Source: Tissierellia bacterium | GTDB lineage: Bacteria; Bacillota_A; Clostridia; Tissierellales; Peptoniphilaceae | Reading direction: 5' to 3' | NCBI GenBank assembly: GCA_012728775.1 | Contig: JAAYEN010000276.1 | Span: forward strand, 1 to 10,172 | Length of the DNA stretch: 10,172 bases | Shown here: positions 1 through 6,576 of the stretch, in pieces | Layout: every line of letters begins with the position of its first letter | Position numbering within the stretch: position 1 is the first letter of the stretch | Program-made: the position numbers and the translations under genes | Notes under the pieces: generated by a model | What the model saw: the letters and a program-made list of their open reading frames with translations, nothing else | Databases searched by the model: none | What the model was told of the DNA's origin: nothing

Positions 1-180
1 AGTGTTTCAAGAATTGCAATTCTTCAAATGCAAGATTTACTCTTGTTAGACAATTCAGCTAGGATGAATATACCTGGAACTTTAGGAGATAACTGGACTT
101 GGAGAATGGAAGAAAAAAATTTAAATGAAGATGTAATTTTGAAATTAAAGGATTTGACAGAAATGTCAGGGAGATTGTAA
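1..180 (+). CDS. malQ: 4-alpha-glucanotransferase, C-terminal end (partial)
   Basis: Frame 1 is open from the left window edge to a TAA at 178-180, giving the last 59 residues of a protein. The tail contains QMQDLLLLDNSARMNIPGT followed by GDNWTWR. This is the characteristic C-terminal block of MalQ/DPE1 amylomaltases (GH77), where the QD-L-L and ARMNxPG...NWxWR residues belong to the end of the catalytic barrel. MalQ is a cytoplasmic enzyme that transfers alpha-1,4-glucan segments between maltodextrins in glycogen or maltose metabolism. The active-site residues lie upstream of the window and cannot be checked. A stem-loop begins 23 bases after the stop, so this is probably the last gene of its transcription unit. 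Confidence 0.87.
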   Translation, partial: SVSRIAILQMQDLLLLDNSARMNIPGTLGDNWTWRMEEKNLNEDVILKLKDLTEMSGRL

Positions 181-202
181 TTTAATTGAGTAAATATTTT
201 GA

Positions 203-231
203 AATAGGTTGAGCATTTTGTTCAACCTATT
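203..231 (+). terminator. Stem-loop after malQ, probable terminator
   Basis: AATAGGTTGA (203-212) pairs perfectly with TCAACCTATT (222-231) around a 9-base loop. The bases that follow (ATTTAG) are only partly T-rich, so as a classical intrinsic terminator it is moderate. The right arm is also the left arm of a second hairpin (224-257), so the two cannot form together. Confidence 0.55.
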
Positions 232-257
232 ATTTAGTAAATTTAAAATAATAGGTT
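224..257 (+). other. Competing stem-loop overlapping the malQ terminator
   Basis: AACCTATTATTT (224-235) is the exact reverse complement of AAATAATAGGTT (246-257), a 12-bp stem with a 10-base loop. It shares bases 224-231 with the right arm of the preceding hairpin. A T-run (269-275) lies 11 bases further on, too far for a textbook terminator. It could be a back-up terminator, a decay-blocking 3' structure or an antiterminator. Confidence 0.5.
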
Positions 258-273
258 AAAATAATATATTTTT

Positions 274-303
274 TTGTTGTATTAATTCTTGCAATGTGAT
301 AAA
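274..303 (+). promoter_or_regulatory. Candidate sigma-A promoter for the C-S lyase gene
   Basis: TTGTTG (274-279) is followed after 18 bases by GATAAA (298-303), with an extended -10 TG dinucleotide at 295-296. The predicted transcription start near 310 would give a leader of about 140 bases containing two hairpins. The match is moderate, and in such AT-rich DNA other assignments are possible, for example TATAAA at 369-374. Confidence 0.4.
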
Positions 304-320
304 ATCATTTTAAAGTTAAT

Positions 321-347
321 TAGTTTAACAACGGAAAAGTTAAACTA
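321..347 (+). promoter_or_regulatory. Perfect 9-bp inverted repeat upstream of the C-S lyase
   Basis: TAGTTTAAC (321-329) and GTTAAACTA (339-347) are exact inverted copies separated by AACGGAAAA. The 27-bp element lies about 11 bases after the candidate transcription start. It could be an operator for a dimeric repressor or an RNA hairpin at the start of the leader. No T-run follows, so it is not a terminator. Confidence 0.5.
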
Positions 348-354
348 CATATAT

Positions 355-388
355 CAAAGAAATAAATTTTATAAAAAATTTTTCTTTG
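355..388 (+). promoter_or_regulatory. Second leader hairpin upstream of the C-S lyase
   Basis: CAAAGAAA (355-362) pairs with TTTCTTTG (381-388), extendable by a U-G wobble outside and by A/T pairs inside (AAATTTT with AAAAATT, one bulge). The loop region is almost entirely A/T. It does not resemble a T-box, SAM or other riboswitch core that I recognise, and it may be only a weakly structured leader. Confidence 0.35.
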
Positions 389-449
389 GTTTAAATGATA
401 TATTATTGATGGACAATAGTACATGAAAGTTAAAAGGAGATGGTTGATA

Positions 450-1658
450 ATGGGGTACAAATTTGATTGGGAAAGTATAATTGACAGGTCTGGAACACAC
501 GCTTTTGCTGTAGATATAATGCCTATCCCAGGGGCAGAAATAAAAGAAGGTTTCTCAAGACTTCCAATGTGGGTTGCAGATATGAACTTTGAAACAGGTC
601 CTACAATTCCAGAAGAAATGATTAAAAGAGCAAAGCATCCTCTTTATGGATATTTTGCAGTATCAGATGAATACTACAACAGTATCATCGATTGGCACAA
701 GAGAAGAAATGGCGTAGAAGGTCTAGAAGCTAAACATATTGGATATGAAAATGGTGTATTAGGTGGAGTAGTTTCTGCAGTAAAAGTTCTTGCGTCATAT
801 GGTGATAATATATTAGTTCACTCTCCAACTTATATTGGATTTACAAATTCACTTAAAAATATGGGTTACAATCTAGTTCATTCTCAACTTTACAGAGATG
901 ACGAAGGTGTATGGAGAATGGATTATGAAGATATGGATAAAAAAATTAAAGAAAATAAAATCCATGTTGCTATATTCTGTACACCACATAATCCTACAGG
1001 AAGAGTTTGGGAGAGGGAAGAACTTGAAAAAGCATTTGAAGTTTACAAAGCTAATGATGTTTTTGTTATTTCTGACGAAATCTGGTCAGACATTATTCTA
1101 GACGGAAAACATCTTCCACCACAAATGCTTAACGAAGATGCAAAACAAAGAACGGTAGCACTTTATGCACCATCTAAGACATTTAACTTAGCTGGACTAC
1201 AAGGATCTTACCACATCATTTACAATGACTGGTTGAGAGATAGAGTTATGAAAGAGTCATCGCTTCCACATTACAATTCAGCAAATGTTATGTCAGTTGC
1301 TGCTTTGGTAGGTGCTTACAAAGATGAAGGTCATCAATGGACAGACGAACTTATTCAAGTAATTGGAAAGAATATTGACTACGCATATAACTATATAAAT
1401 GAGAATTTTAAAGGATTAAGTGTAGCAAAACCACAAGGAACTTATTTACTTTACATTGATGCAGAAGAATGGTGTAAAAAAAATGGTAAAACAATCGACG
1501 AACTCCAACGTAGAGGAGCAGAATACGGAGTAGTATGGCAAGATGGAAGACCATTTAATAGACCATATACAATCAGAATGAATTTTGCTCTACCATATGC
1601 ATCAGTAGTAGAAGCATTTGACAGATTGGATAAATATGTATTTAATGGAGATTGGTAA
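450..1658 (+). CDS. patB: PatB/MalY-family PLP-dependent C-S lyase (cystathionine beta-lyase type)
   Basis: This is a 402-residue fold-type I aminotransferase-like enzyme of the PatB/MalY group. Members cleave the C-S bond of cystathionine or cysteine conjugates to give pyruvate, ammonia and a thiol. Family marks are visible in order: MWVADMNF (40-47), YGYF (66-69), HNPTG (180-184, Asn181 near the cofactor), SDEIW (208-212, Asp209 expected to bind the pyridine nitrogen), APSKTFNLAG (240-249, Lys243 as the Schiff-base lysine) and TIRMN (374-378, Arg376 expected to bind the substrate carboxylate). It is cytoplasmic, with no signal peptide or membrane segment. The frame is open from an ATG at 423, but AAAAGGAGA (432-440) lies 9 bases before ATG 450 and inside the longer version, so 450 is preferred; the family also normally begins just before a FDW-like motif. 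It is bounded by its own terminator. Substrate preference (cystathionine, cysteine, modified cysteines) cannot be read from sequence. Confidence 0.93.
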   Translation: MGYKFDWESIIDRSGTHAFAVDIMPIPGAEIKEGFSRLPMWVADMNFETGPTIPEEMIKRAKHPLYGYFAVSDEYYNSIIDWHKRRNGVEGLEAKHIGYENGVLGGVVSAVKVLASYGDNILVHSPTYIGFTNSLKNMGYNLVHSQLYRDDEGVWRMDYEDMDKKIKENKIHVAIFCTPHNPTGRVWEREELEKAFEVYKANDVFVISDEIWSDIILDGKHLPPQMLNEDAKQRTVALYAPSKTFNLAGLQGSYHIIYNDWLRDRVMKESSLPHYNSANVMSVAALVGAYKDEGHQWTDELIQVIGKNIDYAYNYINENFKGLSVAKPQGTYLLYIDAEEWCKKNGKTIDELQRRGAEYGVVWQDGRPFNRPYTIRMNFALPYASVVEAFDRLDKYVFNGDW

Positions 1659-1680
1659 TAAAGATTAATTTAAAATTTTA

Positions 1681-1706
1681 AAGGCGAGAGAATTCTCGTC
1701 TTTTTT
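1681..1706 (+). terminator. Rho-independent terminator after the C-S lyase gene
   Basis: AAGGCGAGA (1681-1689) pairs with TCTCGTCTT (1694-1702) with one G-U pair and a 4-base loop, running straight into a T-run (1701-1706). It starts 22 bases after the stop codon and separates the lyase from the following carrier gene. Confidence 0.87.
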
Positions 1707-1818
1707 ATAACAAGAAATGATAATAATTTATAACAAATATAATAAATGTTTAGGCGATAAAGTATTAGGATAAATAAAATATATAGTAAATTTTATGAAA
1801 AAGGGAGGATATTATCTA

Positions 1819-3219
1819 ATGAAAGAAAATAAGAAAAAAGAAAAACAGCCTCGTAGCATTAATCCTTACGCTTTATTGTTTGCAGTTATAGTTTTGTGTG
1901 GAATTTTGAGTTTCATTATTGCACCTGGTTCTTATGTGCGAAATGAAATCGACGGAAGGACAGTAATTGATCCAGCTTCATATCATGTAACTGAAAGAAC
2001 TCCTGTAAGCTTTGTAGATTTTTTTAAAGCGGTACCTGAAGGTTTAATCGGCTCAGGAAATGTAGTATTTCTAATATTGATTGTGGGGGGAACGGTAGAG
2101 ATACTAAATCGAAGTGGGGCATTGGGAGTTGGAATATCCTATCTTGTGGATAAAACTTCTGATAAGGGAAATTTAATTATTTGGATTTTTATGTTAATTT
2201 TTTCTATACTTGGAGGATTTATGGGATGGGTAGAGGCAGCAATACCTTTTGTACCTATTGTAATTCCTATTATTATCTCCTTGGGATATGATGCAATGAC
2301 TGCAGGTGCAGTAGTTATTATTGGATTACTCGTAGCTTTTGCTACTGGTCCTACTAATATGTATACAGTAGGTATTGCCCATGAAATTGCAGAATTGCCA
2401 GTATTTTCAGGAATTGGTTTTAGAACTGTAGTTTTTGTTGCATTTGTATTAATCGGTATGGTTTATGTAAACAGATATGCCAGCAGAGTAAAGAAAAATC
2501 CCGAGTTATCTTTGACAAAAGACGTAGATGTTAGTGATTTGAGAATGGATTTAAATGAATTTTTAGGAAAAAAACCTACAACTCCACAAACAATTTCTTT
2601 GGTAGCTTTGGGTATAGCATTTTTGGTTGTCATATACGGAATGCTTAGCTTGGGCTGGGGTCTAAACGATATGACTGCAATATTTTTACTATTAGGTATT
2701 ATCGTCGGGATAATAAATGGAATGGGCGTCAATGGAACGGTAGATTCTCTGTTAACTGGAATTAAAGGTTCAGTTAATGGAGCTATGATAGTTGGTATTG
2801 CTAGAGGTGTTCAATGGATACTTGAACAAGGTGGAGCAATTGACCCAATCATTCATGGTTTATCTAATATTATCCAAGGTTGGCCATCCTTTGCATCTGC
2901 TATAGGAATGGTGGTAATTGTGTCGCTATTAAACGGATTGGTTCCTTCTGGTTCTGGAAAAGCTATGGCGCTTATGCCTCTAATAATACCTCTAGCAGAT
3001 ATTGTTGGTGTAACTAGACAGACAACTGTATTGGCTTATCAATTAGGTGATGGTATAACCAATATGTTTTGGTTTACCTATGGTACATTATTAATGTTTT
3101 TAAACTGGGCAAAAATCCCGCTAAAGCAATGGTATAAATTTGTCCTTCCTTTAATGGTAATTCTCTCCATTGTGGGGGCGGCAGCATTATTTATAGCAAT
3201 ACAAATTAATTATAACTAG
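1819..3219 (+). CDS. yfcC: YfcC/DcuC-family membrane carrier, probable amino-acid or organic-acid transporter
   Basis: This is a 466-residue, very hydrophobic protein resembling the YfcC branch of the DcuC-like carriers (ion-transporter superfamily). A short basic cytoplasmic start (KENKKKEKQPR) leads into a first membrane segment at about 17-36. A loop with GSYVRNEIDGRTVIDP, typical of YfcC proteins, follows. Further membrane segments cluster at about 80-108, 118-155, 161-178, 200-217, 258-300, 318-335, 358-398, 402-430 and 440-463. Two short polar breaks in symmetric places, TGPTN (176-180) and VPSGSGK (375-381), resemble the re-entrant substrate-binding hairpins of this superfamily. Substrate is uncertain: homologues are annotated as C4-dicarboxylate or basic amino-acid carriers. 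An ATG at 1795 is in frame, but AAGGGAGG (1801-1808) lies 10 bases before ATG 1819, so the shorter start is preferred. A TATAAT at 1738-1743 could be its -10 element, without a convincing -35. Confidence 0.86.
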   Translation: MKENKKKEKQPRSINPYALLFAVIVLCGILSFIIAPGSYVRNEIDGRTVIDPASYHVTERTPVSFVDFFKAVPEGLIGSGNVVFLILIVGGTVEILNRSGALGVGISYLVDKTSDKGNLIIWIFMLIFSILGGFMGWVEAAIPFVPIVIPIIISLGYDAMTAGAVVIIGLLVAFATGPTNMYTVGIAHEIAELPVFSGIGFRTVVFVAFVLIGMVYVNRYASRVKKNPELSLTKDVDVSDLRMDLNEFLGKKPTTPQTISLVALGIAFLVVIYGMLSLGWGLNDMTAIFLLLGIIVGIINGMGVNGTVDSLLTGIKGSVNGAMIVGIARGVQWILEQGGAIDPIIHGLSNIIQGWPSFASAIGMVVIVSLLNGLVPSGSGKAMALMPLIIPLADIVGVTRQTTVLAYQLGDGITNMFWFTYGTLLMFLNWAKIPLKQWYKFVLPLMVILSIVGAAALFIAIQINYN

Positions 3220-3228
3220 AATTAAAAT

Positions 3229-3265
3229 AAAATCGGCTTAAATTAAAAAGTTTAAGCCGATTTTT
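3229..3265. terminator. Bidirectional terminator between yfcC and glsA
   Basis: A perfect 14-bp stem, AAAATCGGCTTAAA (3229-3242) with TTTAAGCCGATTTT (3251-3264), has an 8-base loop. Reading plus, the 3' arm ends in TTTTT and more T-rich sequence. Reading minus, the other arm ends in a comparable T-rich stretch. It serves the two convergent genes and ends four bases from the glsA stop codon. Confidence 0.92.
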
Positions 3266-3268
3266 ATT

Positions 3269-4189
3269 TTAATAAATTGAGATATCAAAGTTTTTTGAAA
3301 GATGTTCAAGTAATTTAATTCCAGCTAACGAATTACCTTGTTTATCTAAACCTGGTGAATATGTTGCAATTCCAATTCCTTTATTTGTGGCTCCTAATAT
3401 TCCTCCACCTACACCACTTTTTGCAGGTATTCCTATTTCCACTGCGAAATCACCAGAATAGTCGTACATTCCTGCTATTGCCATAAGTGTTTTTAATATT
3501 GTTGCATGTTCTTTTTCAATGATTTGATTGTCTTGTATATCTTTTCCTTCATTGGATAAAATAAAGCTATAGTTTGCTAAATCTTTTGGATCTACTAAGA
3601 TACAACAAGCTTTGAAGTATAAATCTAGAATATCTTCTGAAGAAATATCGTTACTTATTGTGCCATTGCTTTTGAGTGTGTTGATTAATGCTATATTTCT
3701 AAATGCAACAGGTTTTCCTGTTTCTACAAAAACTTTATCATATTCAAGGAAACTATTATTGAAAATGCGTTTAGCTTTATGCAATACTACATCAAATGAT
3801 TTGTTGCCAAATTTTTTTAAAATCAAATAAGAAACCACTAATGCTCCAGAATTTATAAAAGGATTAACAGGTTTCTTACCATCACTTAGCTCTAAATCTG
3901 CTATGCTGTTAAAAGGTTTAGATGAGCCTTTCAATCCTACATAAGATTTTATTTCTTCCATTTCATAATTTTCTAATACAATCTGGTATAATAATACTTT
4001 TATTATACTTTGAGCAGTGAATTTTACATTCACAACCCCAAATTCATATACTTCCTTATCCTTATCAATTACTACCACACCTAAATTGTCTTTATTTGCC
4101 TTTGCTAGTTGAGGTTGATATGTTGGTAACTCTCCATCTTTTACAAAAGGTTTTGCATAATCATAAGCTTCTCTTAATATTTTTTCCAT
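3269..4189 (-). CDS. glsA: Glutaminase (serine-dependent, GlsA type)
   Basis: This 306-residue cytoplasmic enzyme hydrolyses L-glutamine to glutamate and ammonia. It belongs to the glutaminase family with the beta-lactamase/penicillin-binding-protein fold. Visible active-site blocks: QSIIK (60-64, catalytic Ser61 and Lys64 of the SxxK motif), NPFINSGAL (109-117, Asn113), Glu156 in FVETGKPVAFRN, YFKACC (191-196, Tyr191), MYDYSG (241-246) and PAKSGVGGG (255-263), which is nearly invariant in the family. Length matches the usual value of about 305-310. The frame extends four codons upstream to an ATG at 4201, but GGGAGGG (4199-4193 on the minus strand) overlaps that codon and sits just before ATG 4189. 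The family also starts with a MEKIL-like sequence, so 4189 is chosen although the SD spacing is short. It is convergent with the carrier gene and divergent from the 4346 gene. I found no convincing -35/-10 pair for it. Confidence 0.94.
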   Translation of the reverse strand: MEKILREAYDYAKPFVKDGELPTYQPQLAKANKDNLGVVVIDKDKEVYEFGVVNVKFTAQSIIKVLLYQIVLENYEMEEIKSYVGLKGSSKPFNSIADLELSDGKKPVNPFINSGALVVSYLILKKFGNKSFDVVLHKAKRIFNNSFLEYDKVFVETGKPVAFRNIALINTLKSNGTISNDISSEDILDLYFKACCILVDPKDLANYSFILSNEGKDIQDNQIIEKEHATILKTLMAIAGMYDYSGDFAVEIGIPAKSGVGGGILGATNKGIGIATYSPGLDKQGNSLAGIKLLEHLSKNFDISIY

Positions 4190-4235
4190 ATTCCCTCCCA
4201 TTAATTTATATATTTAATTTTTATCCTAAATACTA

Positions 4236-4266
4236 TTGTCATAAACATTTATTCTTGAGGTAATAA
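4236..4266 (+). promoter_or_regulatory. Weak candidate promoter in the divergent 4190-4345 interval
   Basis: TTGTCA (4236-4241) is followed after 19 bases by TAATAA (4261-4266), a rather long spacer. Downstream, GTTAAT (4301-4306) and ATTAAC (4319-4324) form a small inverted repeat just before the SD of the 4346 gene. These are the only candidate control signals I see in this interval, and both are weak. Confidence 0.25.
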
Positions 4267-4345
4267 TAAATTCAAAGAAAATTCGACTGATAAATTCCTA
4301 GTTAATGGGTAAATATTTATTAACAAAATTACAGGAGGTCTTGTT

Positions 4346-4915
4346 ATGACTGCACAAATAAGTAATTTATTTAAAATAAAGGATAAGGAATATGATCTTA
4401 TAGGTTCTAGCGGTGATATAAACTTTGATCCTAGAGATTATGGACTTACACCAGTTGCACCCCATACAGCAAACTGGAGAGGTTATTATTATGAAGCAAA
4501 TATAAAAGATAAAAAATTAGTTGTAGAAAACTTACATGTAAACAACGCTACTGATGATTATCCAGAAATTAATGGTGTTAAGCCAATAGATGAAAAAGCG
4601 GAATCCTCTTTTTATGCTTATTATAATGTGGATTTACCAATTGATTACACAGGGAAAATTCTATTAGGCTATGGATTTTTAAGAAGATACTATCAGCATA
4701 TGGGCTATCAAGACCCCCATGCTTATCAAGAGTTATTAATGCTTACATTTAACAATGGCGAATTGGTTTTAACCAAAGATTTAAGTGAAAAGGCAGCTGA
4801 TTTTAGGAAAATAGTAGAAAAGGATCCAGCAGCTTATAATAAAAATATAAAATCAGATTTAAAAGAATATATTGAAAAAAGTTTTTCTATGGAAATAGAT
4901 GATTATTACTATTAA
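4346..4915 (+). CDS. Uncharacterised WRGY/HMGY-motif protein
   Basis: This is a soluble, tyrosine-rich 189-residue protein with no signal peptide, membrane segment or known catalytic motif. It has an excellent SD (AGGAGGT, 4333-4339) six bases before the ATG. The order of features is: KDKEYDL (12-18) in a short N-terminal strand; ANWRGYYYEANI (42-53) followed by a charged strand KDKKLVVENLHV; GKILLGYG (103-110); YYQHMGY (115-121); LTFNNGELV (133-141); and a charged helical tail (147-180) ending DDYYY. The WRGY...HMGY pattern, each followed by a strand with an NGEL/DKKL-type turn, recalls a family of hypothetical proteins I remember from Bacteroidetes and Firmicutes. That is recollection, not a search result, and no function is assigned here. 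It stands alone between glsA (divergent) and the ABC permease (convergent) and ends in a strong terminator. It could be a stress, immunity or binding protein; nothing visible decides. Confidence 0.87.
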   Translation: MTAQISNLFKIKDKEYDLIGSSGDINFDPRDYGLTPVAPHTANWRGYYYEANIKDKKLVVENLHVNNATDDYPEINGVKPIDEKAESSFYAYYNVDLPIDYTGKILLGYGFLRRYYQHMGYQDPHAYQELLMLTFNNGELVLTKDLSEKAADFRKIVEKDPAAYNKNIKSDLKEYIEKSFSMEIDDYYY

Positions 4916-4956
4916 AAATAAGTTGTTTGAGCAGCTTAAGCTCAAACAACTTATTT
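4916..4956. terminator. Long bidirectional terminator overlapping the ABC permease stop codon
   Basis: A perfect 17-bp stem (4916-4932 with 4940-4956) with a 7-base loop starts directly after the stop codon of the 4346 gene (TAA at 4913-4915). Its right arm contains the minus-strand stop codon (4951-4953) and last sense codon of the permease gene. T-rich flanks on each side (TTATTTATTT plus-strand; TATTTTTAAT minus-strand) make it usable in both directions. Confidence 0.9.
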
Positions 4957-6576
4957 ATTTATTCGTACTTTAAATGTTTTTGGAGCAAGACGATAAACTA
5001 GTATCAAAGCAATAACACTATAGATAACTGCAACTGCTATAAACACTGGTGCTACCCAAGAACCTTGCCATCTCATATTCATAGATAAATATGAGATGAA
5101 ATAAACAATCCCGTTAATTACTTGGTATATGGGATGTCTTAATTCAAATTCATCATTGTATGGCTGAAAGATATAATATATAAATAAAGTGTGTACCGAA
5201 AAGAATACCCATAACGATGCAATTTGCAAAGCTATTATTAATATATCTGCAGTTTCAATATTAAATATTAATTTCATTGCCCCAAGCCAAACCCAAGAAA
5301 TTAACAAAGGTAAGCCATTCCAGAATAGTAATTTTTTGATTCTTAGACTAAACATTTTAAGTAAATCCTTAGGTCTTCTATAAAACCCATATTGCATTAG
5401 TGCTTGGTCACAATTGATAAACATAGTTTTTGTCATAGATTCTTGGAAAAAAATTATATAAGATGCAAAGGGAATAATTCCAGGCAATATTGCAATTATT
5501 TTTTTAGCAAATTCCATATCTTGAAATGGAAGGTTTTCACCTAAGTTAAAAAAATTCAACCAAAATCCAAATGTTCCAAAAAATATTAATATTATTACTA
5601 ATATTACAGTTTTCACTAAGATAGGTTTTAAAAGTATTCTTCTATGTCTTTGAAAAAATGTTTCATTTAAAAGATGATAGCCATTTAAGCCTTCTTTAAT
5701 ATGAGATTTTGATAATTCTAAATCTTCTGTTTTTAATTCGCTAATACTTTTTGTTACTTCTGTTGTACTACTGATTCCTTTTTGTGTATATAAATCTTCA
5801 AATAGAAGTAAAATCTCTGTAAATCTAGAAAGTTTTCTTAAATACAATATACTCATTATTGATAAAACAATTGGAATAAAAAATCCCAGTGGTGTCATTA
5901 AGTATCTGGTTAAGTCAATGCCTAGTACTAATATTACAGCCATGGCTATTAACGGCACAATAGTAGCTATGAATTGATATTTGCCGTAGTTTTCAGGATT
6001 TAAAATAGATTTTTCAAAGAGAAAAAAATTCAATCCATTAAATATTATTGAAGAAAGATATGTTAAAAAACTTATTGAAAGTAAAGTAATAGGACCAATC
6101 CCAATAATTTTTCCAATTAGAACTAAAGAAAGAAATCTTCCAAAAATATTTACAAATTCTTGTATAAAAATACCTGAGAAAGTTAAATCTTTAGGATCTA
6201 CTTTAAATAAATTGTAATGGATTAGAGTTTTTTCTTTCATAGTATCGTAATAAAACTGAGAGAAATCCAAAACTATAGCAGTTATAAGTAAATTTAAAAA
6301 AATTGTAGCTATGTGCATTCTTCCAAAGATATTACTAAGAATAAGAGAAATTAAAGCTAATAAACCGTAAAATGGAATGGACTTTACAAATCTAACTACA
6401 ACTGTACCTAAAGGAGCAAAAAAAGTTAAAAATTTCTTTGGTTCAGTCATTCTATACGAAGAACCTGGAGCTAACCATTTTAGGATAGGAATTTTCCTAT
6501 AATAATATAAAACTTGATTTACAAAGGATCTGATATCTAATTCTGCAATTTTCATGTAAAGACTAAATATTTTCAT
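4951..6576 (-). CDS. ABC transporter permease, large polytopic membrane protein
   Basis: A 541-residue integral membrane protein whose ATG overlaps the end of the ATPase gene by 14 bp, so the two are almost certainly translationally coupled partners. GAGGAA (6589-6584 on the minus strand) precedes the ATG at a good distance. Hydrophobic segments lie at about 66-84, 89-104, 138-160, 162-186, 202-220, 228-246, 319-341, 358-377, 415-436, 443-470, 484-499 and 507-529. They form two halves separated by a charged cytoplasmic stretch (about 250-315, containing KSISELKTEDLELSKSHIKEG). That layout suggests two permease units in one chain, roughly twice the size of a single six-helix ABC-2 permease. 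I do not recognise the exact family and the substrate is unknown. EcsB-like or bacteriocin/peptide-export permeases are possible relatives. The last codons lie inside a terminator hairpin. Confidence 0.85.
   Translation of the reverse strand: MKIFSLYMKIAELDIRSFVNQVLYYYRKIPILKWLAPGSSYRMTEPKKFLTFFAPLGTVVVRFVKSIPFYGLLALISLILSNIFGRMHIATIFLNLLITAIVLDFSQFYYDTMKEKTLIHYNLFKVDPKDLTFSGIFIQEFVNIFGRFLSLVLIGKIIGIGPITLLSISFLTYLSSIIFNGLNFFLFEKSILNPENYGKYQFIATIVPLIAMAVILVLGIDLTRYLMTPLGFFIPIVLSIMSILYLRKLSRFTEILLLFEDLYTQKGISSTTEVTKSISELKTEDLELSKSHIKEGLNGYHLLNETFFQRHRRILLKPILVKTVILVIILIFFGTFGFWLNFFNLGENLPFQDMEFAKKIIAILPGIIPFASYIIFFQESMTKTMFINCDQALMQYGFYRRPKDLLKMFSLRIKKLLFWNGLPLLISWVWLGAMKLIFNIETADILIIALQIASLWVFFSVHTLFIYYIFQPYNDEFELRHPIYQVINGIVYFISYLSMNMRWQGSWVAPVFIAVAVIYSVIALILVYRLAPKTFKVRINK

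Noticed and set aside
423..449. Upstream ATG start for the C-S lyase
   Set aside because: The SD AAAAGGAGA lies inside this nine-codon extension and is correctly placed for ATG 450; no SD precedes ATG 423.
304..449. T-box or SAM riboswitch in the C-S lyase leader
   Set aside because: No T-box AGGGTGG-like sequence, no specifier-loop layout and no SAM-box core are present; only simple AT-rich inverted repeats are seen.
898..1101. 67-codon plus-strand ORF inside the C-S lyase gene
   Set aside because: It lies in another frame of a strongly supported gene, has low-complexity Lys/Ile/Leu composition, and no SD of its own.
1795..1818. Upstream ATG start for the carrier
   Set aside because: AAGGGAGG at 1801-1808 would be coding in the longer version, yet is ideally placed for ATG 1819.
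2463..2732. 89-codon minus-strand ORF opposite the carrier gene
   Set aside because: It is antisense to a conserved membrane protein gene; its composition reflects the complement of hydrophobic codons, and no start signals are visible.
3612..3830. 72-codon plus-strand ORF opposite glutaminase
   Set aside because: It is fully antisense to a well-supported gene with intact active-site motifs, and has no SD or terminator.
5189..5383. 64-codon plus-strand ORF opposite the ABC permease
   Set aside because: It is antisense to the permease, with no ribosome binding site and no recognisable protein pattern.
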